Assembly (NCBI GenBank): GCA_900552135.1
Contig: URYN01000018.1
Location: forward strand, 1 to 6,026
Length of the DNA stretch: 6,026 nt
Source: an uncultured Clostridium sp.
GTDB lineage: Bacteria > Bacillota > Clostridia > TANB77 > CAG-508
Direction: 5' to 3'
Within the stretch, counting starts at the first letter, position 1; each line of letters opens with the position of its first letter. Of this stretch, positions 1-4,323 are shown piece after piece. The notes under the pieces were generated by a model. The model did not search any database, was not told the origin of the DNA, and saw nothing but the letters and a program-made list of their open reading frames with translations. The position numbers and the translations under genes are program-made.

Positions 1-18
1 GGGGACAATTTTGTCCCC
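1..18. repeat. GGGGACA-type palindrome, copy 1 (REP-like)
   Basis: GGGGACAA-TT-TTGTCCCC has 8-base arms around a 2-base spacer, and three related copies occur in the window. It lies just beyond the 3' end of the last minus-strand gene and touches the window edge, so the full element may extend outside. No T-run follows on the minus strand, so it does not look like an ordinary terminator. GC-rich GGGGAC palindromes of this kind are known as REP-like elements linked to IS200-type (RAYT) transposases. That link is inferred here, since no transposase is present. Confidence 0.7.
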
Positions 19-37
19 CTCTGTTCTTCTCTGCTTA

Positions 38-55
38 GGGGACATTTTTGTCCCC
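38..55. repeat. GGGGACA-type palindrome, copy 2 (REP-like)
   Basis: GGGGACA-TTTT-TGTCCCC has 7-base arms. It begins 19 bases after copy 1 ends and 5 bases beyond the stop of the RHH gene at 61-420. A tandem pair downstream of a gene fits a REP doublet. Such hairpins can protect the 3' end of a transcript, but no function is shown here. Confidence 0.7.
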
Positions 56-60
56 TTCTC

Positions 61-420
61 TTAAACCCCCCCTTTCTTTTTATTTTTGTAATCTTTTTTC
101 TGCTTCAAATTAGCTAACTTTTTCTTTCTATGATCTTTTAATTTAATAAGAACTTCTGATTCCTCCTCGCTTACTGGATAACACACATCAAATCTACTAT
201 CTATTAAAATTGTATTTAAAATATCCAATGTCAGTTCTTGCATTTCTTCCATTTTCCGAAACACTTCCATTGATATTCCATTAACAGTTTTTTCATTTTT
301 ACTATATTGCCGTAAAATATACCGCAATGCTGCCGCCTCACTTTTTAGTCCTTGTTCTTCCTGCACTTTCTGAATTATTTTCTCATCTTCCTCTTCCAAT
401 CTAAAAGGTTTAACCTTCAT
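61..420 (-). CDS. small basic ribbon-helix-helix-like protein (second of a pair)
   Basis: This 119-aa protein has an N-terminal pattern typical of ribbon-helix-helix DNA-binding proteins: a short strand (KVKPFRL, residues 2-8), a first helix (EDEKIIQKVQEEQ), a turn at GLKS and a second helix (EAAALRYILRQY, about residues 28-39). The middle is a predicted helix that could mediate assembly. The last 25 residues are strongly lysine-rich (HRKKKLANLKQKK and beyond), suggesting extra nucleic-acid contact. The ATG lies inside the end of the preceding RHH gene (11-base overlap), with a GGAG site 9 bases upstream, so the two are translationally coupled. RHH pairs often serve as plasmid transfer accessory factors or autoregulators. 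A transfer role is inferred from the palindromic element at 799-859. I cannot name the gene. Confidence 0.72.
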   Translation of the reverse strand: MKVKPFRLEEEDEKIIQKVQEEQGLKSEAAALRYILRQYSKNEKTVNGISMEVFRKMEEMQELTLDILNTILIDSRFDVCYPVSEEESEVLIKLKDHRKKKLANLKQKKDYKNKKKGGV

Positions 421-694
421 TAGCTCTTCTCCGTTCTTCTTCTAAATATTTCTCCATCAAAATCTCCTGTTTCAACATCTCTAATGTCTCAGAGTTATGC
501 TGTATAACTTCCATGTTCGTTTTGATTAAATTCACATAGCGTTCCTCGACCTCTTTTATTTCTCCAGCTATCACATGATTCTTTAAAATACCGATTAAAT
601 ATTTATTACGACTCATCCCATGTTCTTTTGCCATCCTATCAATCGCAAGCACAACTTCACTTTCTAATTTATATATTTTTATATCCTGCTTCAT
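410..694 (-). CDS. ribbon-helix-helix protein (first of a pair), possible relaxosome accessory factor or repressor
   Basis: This 94-aa protein has a clear RHH fold signature: strand IKIYKL (residues 4-9), helix SEVVLAIDRMAKE, turn HGMSRN, and helix KYLIGILKNHV. The rest, with EEERRR near its end, is a charged, probably coiled-coil helix that could support oligomerisation. I chose the ATG at 694. An upstream GTG at 706 lies within the AAAGGTGG ribosome site, which sits 8 bases before this ATG. It is the first gene of a two-gene unit. Upstream lie a plausible promoter, a 20-base AT palindrome over the -10 box, and a branched palindrome (799-859). Autoregulation or transfer-origin binding are both reasonable and unproven. 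Antitoxin is an alternative, but no toxin follows. Confidence 0.78.
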   Translation of the reverse strand: MKQDIKIYKLESEVVLAIDRMAKEHGMSRNKYLIGILKNHVIAGEIKEVEERYVNLIKTNMEVIQHNSETLEMLKQEILMEKYLEEERRRANEG

Positions 695-728
695 ATTAAC
701 TTCCACCTTTTAATCATTATTTTTAATA

Positions 729-762
729 TTTATATATTAATATATAAAACTCAACTTATCAA
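729..762 (-). promoter_or_regulatory. promoter of the RHH pair with an AT palindrome over the -10 box
   Basis: On the minus strand, TTGATA (757-762) and TAATAT (734-739) are separated by 17 bases, a reasonable sigma-A pair. A perfect 20-base palindrome (729-748), built around TATATATTAATATATA, covers the -10 box. RHH proteins commonly bind short palindromes in their own promoters, so this is a candidate operator. AT-only palindromes also arise by chance in such DNA. Confidence 0.45.
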
Positions 763-798
763 GACCGATATCGCTTGTATTCTCCAAAAAAGAAAAAT

Positions 799-859
799 CA
801 CCCCAGGAAAACCCTAGGCTTTGCCTAGCCCCAAAGCCATTTTGGGGTGGGTTTTCCCT
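799..859. other. branched (three-way) palindromic element, candidate transfer or replication origin structure
   Basis: Three nested pairings fit together exactly. An outer stem pairs GGAAAACCC (806-814) with GGGTTTTCC (849-857). Inside are two adjacent hairpins: CTAGGC-TTT-GCCTAG (814-828) and CCCCAAA-GCCAT-TTTGGGG (829-847). An alternative outer pairing of CACCCC (799-804) with GGGGTG (844-849) would compete. No T-run follows on either strand, so this is not a simple terminator. Its place upstream of two RHH genes suggests a recognition site for a transfer or replication protein. The surrounding 700-920 interval has no gene that I can see. Confidence 0.6.
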
Positions 860-920
860 TATGCTCTTTACCTAGCTGTCGCCAAAGCTTCTACGTGGCA
901 GCCACTGATCATTGAATTAC

Positions 921-964
921 AAAAAAACAGCACGAAGAACTTTTGTTCTTAATGCTGTTTTTTT
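921..964. terminator. bidirectional intrinsic terminator
   Basis: AAAAAAACAGCA pairs with TGCTGTTTTTTT around an inner stem AAGAAC-TTTT-GTTCTT, with a 2x2 internal mismatch. Seven A/T bases flank each side, so a U-run follows the hairpin on both strands. On the minus strand it ends the operon carrying the J-domain gene and the tiny ORF after it. Transcription of the RHH pair starts anew downstream. Confidence 0.85.
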
Positions 965-1014
965 ATCCCCTTTAGCACAATTCCTCTAGTATCCTACTAC
1001 AAGCCAATGCAAAA

Positions 1015-1086
1015 TCATCGTAACGGCTGTGATGATGGTAACGTGTATAATAAAATTTCCTGTAAGATATCTTTTATTTTGTTCAT
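1015..1086 (-). CDS. 23-aa mini-ORF with a strong ribosome site, possibly frameshifted
   Basis: An ATG follows a perfect AGGAGG by 7 bases and lies 15 bases after the J-domain gene stop, so ribosomes should start here. The reading frame (begins MNKIKDILQEILLYTLPSS) ends after 23 codons. In the +1 frame, open sequence continues to a TAA at 972 and reads more like protein (KFYYTRYHHHSRYDDF, then ALACSRILEELC), directly before the terminator. One surplus A in the AAAA run near codon 5 would reconcile the frames into a product of about 37 aa. It may be a real 23-aa peptide, a recent frameshift, a sequencing indel or programmed slippage. No function is recognised. Confidence 0.45.
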   Translation of the reverse strand: MNKIKDILQEILLYTLPSSQPLR

Positions 1087-1101
1087 TGCTCTACCTCCTG
1101 A

Positions 1102-2127
1102 TCATGCAATCTTTTTCAGTGCTTCCGACGGCTCAAACCGGAAGATAAAGCCATGTTTGAATTTTGAGTAATAACCGCCTAAATCTTTTACGGCTTTGTT
1201 GATCCTTATATATTCATCTTTTGTCAATGTCTCTTCGATTCTTACAACCCAAAGTTCCGACCCATCACGTGTATCCTCTCCATGTGTAATTTTGAAAGTA
1301 TATGTGTTCTTTTCCTCGATTGCGGTGCTTTCTGTTTTTTCCGGCTGTTGCCTTTGCCTGTCCTGTTTTACCGGTGCTGTGCTGCGATTTTTAATTCTTG
1401 CTGTCTTCGGTACAATTTTTATATTTTTGCCATTGTCCTGACAACATCCAAAATAATAGAAGTCAACATGGAAATAGTCCATCATCCCATCACAATCATG
1501 GTAATTATAAGATTTCACAAAATTGTCTACATCCTGAATAACCGCCCTCGTAGCTTCATTCAAGACATTTTTATATGCATTCGTTGAATCTCTAATGATT
1601 TTTTCTTTTTCTTCTCTTGATGCATTTAGAAAATTCATTCTTTCATCAACAACCCAATTCCATGGAAAAAGACTTTGTCCAATTTTTTCAAAATCATCAT
1701 TTGTCAATTCTTCAAACGTTTTATAGATTGGAATCGGGCTTTCTTTTAATGTTACATGCAATTCCTTACACATGGAAGCATAGGACGTTCGCACGCTAAA
1801 CTTGTAAGTCGGATATTTTTCTTTTACGTATGTTCTGACAATCTGAGCAACTTCTTTTAATGTTCTGTTCCATCTGTGATTGCTCCCCTCCCAGCCAAAT
1901 TCTGTATAGAACTGACTTCTAACACTGTCCGCCGTATCCTTTACTGTTTCATGCACTTCCGTTTCTTTTCTGTTTTTCCAAATAGGAAAAAGGGAATCAA
2001 ATTCGACGTTGATGTTTTTCATTTCTTCAACATCTCCGCCGTTGTCCGGGTGATGTTTTTTTAGTAGTTCTTTGTATTGTTTTTTTAAATCGTCAAAACT
2101 CTTTACATTTTTAAAATATTTTGTCAT
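1102..2127 (-). CDS. J-domain protein with LPD29-like region (mobile-element polyvalent-type protein)
   Basis: This 341-aa protein has an N-terminal J domain (about residues 5-50) with the HPD tripeptide at 26-28 and the following NGG, the signature that stimulates Hsp70/DnaK ATPase. The middle (about 70-250) resembles the LPD29 domain of polyvalent proteins: LKEVAQIVRTYVKEKYPTYKFSVR, broken here as LKEVAQIVRTY then KEKYPTYKFSVR, and later DGMMDYFHVDFYYFG. A Gln/Lys/Arg-rich linker leads to a last domain of about 65 residues ending GGYYSKFKHGFIFRFEP, also seen at the ends of plasmid and phage polyproteins. I start at the ATG at 2127, the first residue of a standard J domain, with GGAG about 11 bases upstream. 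The LPD assignment is from memory of the pattern. A role in recruiting host chaperone during transfer or establishment is inference. Confidence 0.8.
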   Translation of the reverse strand: MTKYFKNVKSFDDLKKQYKELLKKHHPDNGGDVEEMKNINVEFDSLFPIWKNRKETEVHETVKDTADSVRSQFYTEFGWEGSNHRWNRTLKEVAQIVRTYVKEKYPTYKFSVRTSYASMCKELHVTLKESPIPIYKTFEELTNDDFEKIGQSLFPWNWVVDERMNFLNASREEKEKIIRDSTNAYKNVLNEATRAVIQDVDNFVKSYNYHDCDGMMDYFHVDFYYFGCCQDNGKNIKIVPKTARIKNRSTAPVKQDRQRQQPEKTESTAIEEKNTYTFKITHGEDTRDGSELWVVRIEETLTKDEYIRINKAVKDLGGYYSKFKHGFIFRFEPSEALKKIA

Positions 2128-2215
2128 AATATAAATATCTCCTTTCTTGGGGTGCCGGTTTCGTTTCATTTTCAAGTGTTGGCGATTCCGGCTTTTTTGT
2201 TTGCTTTTCTTTCAT
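2111..2215 (-). CDS. possible 34-aa leader peptide overlapping the J-domain gene start
   Basis: An ATG lies only 6 bases after a TATAAT box, so a transcript from that promoter would begin at or next to the start codon (leaderless). The frame is open for 34 codons (begins MKEKQTKKPESPTLE, ends RRYLYYDKIF) and overlaps the first 17 bases of the J-domain gene, whose ribosome site lies inside it. That geometry would allow translational coupling. There is no Shine-Dalgarno site and the composition is low-complexity polar, so it may be only a 5' leader that happens to be open. Confidence 0.3.
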   Translation of the reverse strand: MKEKQTKKPESPTLENETKPAPQERRYLYYDKIF

Positions 2216-2221
2216 AACTAT

Positions 2222-2320
2222 ATTATACTATATTTATATTTTTATTTCTTCTGTTCTCAGGATTTAACACACTTAATTTTTCTTTTTTAAAGAAAAAACT
2301 TGTTGCCATTTTGGCAACAA
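2222..2320 (-). promoter_or_regulatory. promoter module copy A, before the J-domain gene
   Basis: Reading on the minus strand: a palindrome TTGTTGCCA-N3-TGGCAACAA (2300-2320), an A/T hairpin with 9-base arms (2277-2297), 49 bases, then TATAAT (2222-2227). There is no good TTGACA-like -35 box at the usual distance, which suggests dependence on an activator or on the upstream elements. The same layout recurs at 3420-3517. The palindrome is a candidate operator for a dimeric regulator. Confidence 0.65.
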
Positions 2321-2351
2321 AAATAGCCCCAGTTTTAAAACTGGGGCTATT
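2319..2351 (-). terminator. intrinsic terminator after the RadC-like operon
   Basis: A perfect 30-base palindrome (2322-2351), AATAGCCCCAGTTTT plus its complement, gives a strong hairpin that on the minus strand is followed by TTTTTG. It ends transcription from the RadC-like gene and its small downstream ORF. The regulatory palindrome of the next promoter starts immediately after. Confidence 0.85.
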
Positions 2352-2408
2352 GTAATAAGTTCAAAATTCTATTTTAAAATAACTTCTTCTACAAGTTCTA
2401 ACATTTCA

Positions 2409-2573
2409 TTATATTGAAATCTTCTGCATCTCCAAAACAATTTGTTCCTTAGTTTTTAGTAAAATCAAATGAGCCTTGTTTATATCGTTATTATAGTAAT
2501 CTAATAACATTTCTACCCAATCCGTAGGAACAGGATAACCAACCGCAAATTTTTCCATCTGTCCTCTTGTCAC
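2409..2573 (-). CDS. small uncharacterised protein (54 aa), possibly frameshifted near its end
   Basis: A GTG start follows AAAGGGG by 9 bases and lies 22 bases after the RadC-like stop, so it is the next gene of that operon. The product begins MTRGQMEKFAVGYPVPTDW, continues VEMLLDYYNNDINKAHLILL, and ends with a charged helix (KTKEQIVLEMQKISI). I do not recognise the family. The +1 frame remains open past this stop to a TAG at 2369 and reads RFQYNEMLELVEEVILK, which continues the amphipathic helix convincingly. An extra base near codon 50 would give a 67-68-aa protein that stops just before the terminator. The 54-aa version may still be the real product. Confidence 0.6.
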   Translation of the reverse strand: MTRGQMEKFAVGYPVPTDWVEMLLDYYNNDINKAHLILLKTKEQIVLEMQKISI

Positions 2574-2595
2574 AACCAAACGCCCCTTTCAAAAA

Positions 2596-3072
2596 TTAAA
2601 TTTGTTTTCCTTGCAAAAAACAAGTTTCTCTCATACTATAAAACTGGTCTCCAATGATAATATGGTCTAAAAAATCAATGTTCATTATTTCAGATGATTT
2701 TTTTATTTTCTCTGTTATATAAAAATCATCTTTTGAAGGCGTAGCATCTCCACTCGGATGGTTATGTATTAAAGCAAAACTATTTGCACCTGTTAATAAA
2801 ATTCTAGTGAAAATTCCTTTACAGTCAGTAATTGAACTTTTATCATTACCATGTGCCAATTCAAAAGTTCCTAACACCCTACATTTTGTATTTAATGCTA
2901 TCAAATAGCAATATTCTTCTGCTTGTTTATCTAAGCGGTATAGACTATTTGCCATATCCGCAATCAATAAAGGTGTATTTAAAATATCTACATTATAATT
3001 CGTTTCACATTCTTTCACTAAAAATGGATGCTTATTTTTATCTAATTCTAAATTGTACTTTCTTATTTTCAT
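2596..3072 (-). CDS. RadC-like JAB/MPN (JAMM) domain protein
   Basis: This 158-aa protein carries the full JAMM metalloprotease-type motif HxHx7SxxD: His103, His105, Ser113 and Asp116 within HNHPSGDATPS. An upstream Glu71 is a candidate for the fourth active-site residue. DHIIIGD follows, as in RadC. It lacks the N-terminal helix-hairpin-helix part of chromosomal RadC (usually about 220 aa), the form common on plasmids, prophages and integrative elements. The ATG is set by GGGGAG 8 bases upstream. The biochemical role of RadC-like JAB proteins is unsettled despite the old DNA-repair name. Here it follows a 44-aa gene and a structured spacer and precedes a small ORF, probably as one operon. 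Confidence 0.88.
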   Translation of the reverse strand: MKIRKYNLELDKNKHPFLVKECETNYNVDILNTPLLIADMANSLYRLDKQAEEYCYLIALNTKCRVLGTFELAHGNDKSSITDCKGIFTRILLTGANSFALIHNHPSGDATPSKDDFYITEKIKKSSEIMNIDFLDHIIIGDQFYSMRETCFLQGKQI

Positions 3073-3127
3073 TCTATCATCTCCCCAATTACCTTTTTGG
3101 ATATTTCTGATAATTCTCTTTTCTTTC

Positions 3128-3221
3128 TGTCTTGCGTGTGTTATTATTTTATCACAGGCTGTCGCAAGACAAACCGCCTGTGATTCGTTGGGTAATGACT
3201 GTCTTTTATAAGACGGTCATT
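3128..3221. ncRNA. structured spacer with mutually exclusive hairpins
   Basis: Three pairings are visible. AATGACTGTCTT and AAGACGGTCATT (3194-3221) form a 12-base stem with one mismatch or wobble. ATCACAGGC and GCCTGTGAT (3151-3184) form a perfect 9-base stem enclosing TGTC-GCAA-GACA. TGTCTTGCG (3128-3136) is perfectly complementary to CGCAAGACA (3163-3171), which would break the inner hairpin. It lies between the 44-aa gene and the RadC-like gene. An untranslated regulatory RNA, attenuator or DNA site are all possible, and I match no known riboswitch. Confidence 0.4.
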
Positions 3222-3230
3222 TTAATTTAT

Positions 3231-3365
3231 TTATTGGAGCAGTGCCTTAATCTTGGCTTTTGCCTCTGCTAAATCTTTACACTCTTCTAGAATTGTTAAG
3301 ATTTTTCTCTGCTCATTTTCTCTTGCAAGTCTTTCTATGACTTCACTTGCATTCGGCATTTTCAC
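3231..3365 (-). CDS. small helical protein (44 aa)
   Basis: The ORF starts at GTG 5 bases after GGGTGG. An in-frame ATG two codons later is the alternative. The product is charged and almost entirely helical (SEVIERLARENEQRKIL, then TILEECKDLAEAKAKIKALLQ), with leucine/isoleucine spacing that suggests a small coiled coil. It has its own promoter (TATAAT at 3420-3425 in the shared module) and a 5' leader hairpin CAAAAG-N5-CTTTTG (3395-3411). I recall similar tiny proteins as uncharacterised in Clostridia mobile elements but cannot name one. A structured spacer and the RadC-like gene follow. Confidence 0.65.
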   Translation of the reverse strand: MKMPNASEVIERLARENEQRKILTILEECKDLAEAKAKIKALLQ

Positions 3366-3419
3366 ATTTACCACCCTTTCTGCCTTGCATATTTCAAAAG
3401 TTTTTCTTTTGATACTTAT

Positions 3420-3517
3420 ATTATAATATATTTACACTTCTTTTTCTTCTTTTTTCAGCTTTTCCTACACCTAATTTTTCTTTTTTGCAGAAAAATTTGT
3501 TGCCAAAATGGCAACAA
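3420..3517 (-). promoter_or_regulatory. promoter module copy B, before the 44-aa gene
   Basis: It has the same order and spacing as the module at 2222-2320: palindrome TTGTTGCCA-N3-TGGCAACAA (3497-3517), hairpin TTTTTCT...AGAAAAA (3475-3495), exactly 49 bases, then TATAAT (3420-3425). The palindrome spacer is the complement of that in copy A (AAA versus TTT on the plus strand), while both arms are identical. No convincing -35 box is seen. Confidence 0.65.
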
Positions 3518-3536
3518 AAAAAGAGCCTCTCAGCTC
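3516..3536 (-). terminator. intrinsic terminator upstream of promoter module B
   Basis: On the minus strand, GAGCT-GAGA-GGCTC forms a short stem with a GNRA-type loop and is followed by seven Ts. It would stop transcription arriving from the membrane-protein region. As with copy A, the T-run abuts the regulatory palindrome. Confidence 0.65.
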
Positions 3537-3579
3537 CATATATCTTCACATTTCCTTTGCTCTGTTACTAAATTATTTA

Positions 3580-3597
3580 GGGGACAAATTTGTCCCC
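3580..3597. repeat. GGGGACA-type palindrome, copy 3 (perfect)
   Basis: GGGGACAAATTTGTCCCC is an 18-base perfect palindrome directly abutting the TAA stop of the decayed ORF at 3598. With its left flank (AATTAT.TAG) it is nearly identical over 28 bases to the copy at 4290, which supports recent duplication or mobilisation of a defined unit. Confidence 0.75.
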
Positions 3598-3813
3598 TTA
3601 TTTTCTCCTTGAACATTCTATTCTTATCTGCTCCCATTTATTCCATACTACATTATTTTTTGGAGCATTGTCTATGAAGTGTAATATTTTTTAAATCTCA
3701 TTTTGAGACTGATAATAAATCGCACAGGTTTTTCCCACATATTCTTTTCCAGAAATAACCACTTTATTTGTGATATACTGTATTTTCTTTGGTCCTGCCG
3801 AAACTATAGACAT
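3598..3813 (-). pseudogene. small ORF interrupted by an in-frame stop
   Basis: From an ATG at 3813 the frame runs 40 codons (MSIVSAGPKKIQYITNK, later SGKEYVGKTCAIYYQ) to a TAA at 3691-3693. The same frame then continues for another 30 codons (KILHFIDNAPKNN, then WEQIRIECSRRK) to a second TAA that touches the palindrome at 3580. Both halves have protein-like composition, so this looks like one gene of about 71 codons split by a nonsense change. No ribosome site stands before the ATG. An AGGAGAGG lies farther up, at the end of the membrane-protein gene, suggesting a lost or non-ATG start. The family is not recognised, and the 40-aa piece could be functional by itself. Confidence 0.35.
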
Positions 3814-3838
3814 AATAAAGTTTAAACTTTGTATAATA

Positions 3839-4222
3839 TTAACCTCTCCTTGATATATCCAAAGGTATCTGATATTCAGAAATTATTTCAAAATCATCAG
3901 CACTTACCTGTTTAACACATGGATTTTCGTTCACAAACATTTCAATAAAATAATATTTTTCCCCACTATTCTCTATCACTACTTTTTCAACTACATATTC
4001 TGTTCCATGTTTTATAAGTTCTGTTTCCGGCACTTCACTTTTTAATTGTACAACCATATTTTCCTTTGATTCTACAAGTAATTGCGATTCCTTAGATACA
4101 CAATCTGATATGCTCCCGTCTGGAGTTGTTACAGCTTCTGTCCCCATTTCAATTATAGAAATAGTCATGGAGATAATTGAAATAATAATCGCAGCACAAC
4201 TCAATATATATGTTTTCTTCAT
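3839..4222 (-). CDS. small membrane-anchored or secreted protein of unknown function
   Basis: This 127-aa protein begins MKK and then has a hydrophobic segment (about residues 5-25, rich in isoleucine) that is either a signal peptide or a single membrane anchor. The remainder is polar and would lie outside the cell. ILSC at residues 6-9 resembles a lipobox but is too close to the N-terminus to be convincing. The outer part has alternating strands (EYVVEKVVIENSGEKYYFIEM broken as EYVVEKVVIE and KYYFIEM), suggesting a small beta domain. The ATG follows AAAGGAA by 6 bases. It sits downstream of the toxin-antitoxin pair with a REP-like palindrome between them. The family is not recognised. Confidence 0.7.
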   Translation of the reverse strand: MKKTYILSCAAIIISIISMTISIIEMGTEAVTTPDGSISDCVSKESQLLVESKENMVVQLKSEVPETELIKHGTEYVVEKVVIENSGEKYYFIEMFVNENPCVKQVSADDFEIISEYQIPLDISRRG

Positions 4223-4289
4223 AACATTCCTTTCTGACTATCATCTTCTTTTCTGATTCTAATACTCGTTACCTCTCTTTAATTATCTA

Positions 4290-4307
4290 GGGGACAAATT
4301 TGTCCCC
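4290..4307. repeat. GGGGACA-type palindrome, copy 4 (perfect)
   Basis: The 18-base perfect palindrome GGGGACAAATTTGTCCCC becomes 22 bases with the flanking TA on each side (4288-4309). It lies 17 bases after the antitoxin stop. No T-run follows on the minus strand, which argues against a normal terminator. Confidence 0.75.
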
Positions 4308-4323
4308 TACCTTTTTAATCTCA

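Noticed and set aside
1..55. GGGGACA palindromes read as ordinary Rho-independent terminators
   Set aside because: No U-run follows the palindromes on the minus strand, and the sequence recurs with the same arms elsewhere, unlike the true terminators at 921-964, 2319-2351 and 3516-3536.
1196..2064. Several plus-strand ORFs of 60-101 codons opposite the J-domain gene
   Set aside because: They are antisense to a convincing protein, have phenylalanine/serine/cysteine-rich composition expected from the complement of AT-rich coding DNA, and lack ribosome sites.
2128..2175. 16-codon N-terminal extension of the J-domain gene
   Set aside because: It would start at TTG with no ribosome site, and the ATG at 2127 gives the normal J-domain start.
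2832..3110. Plus-strand 92-codon ORF opposite the RadC-like gene
   Set aside because: It is a shadow frame of a gene with an intact JAMM motif and has a tyrosine/leucine-rich low-quality composition.
3188..3194. GTTGGGT resembling the GTTRRRY core of an integron attC site
   Set aside because: The matching opposite core is absent at the needed distance and no integrase or cassette array is present.
3423..3549. 42-codon minus-strand ORF from a GTG running through terminator and promoter module B
   Set aside because: It crosses an intrinsic terminator and the regulatory palindrome, and its composition is homopolymer-driven (lysine/phenylalanine runs).
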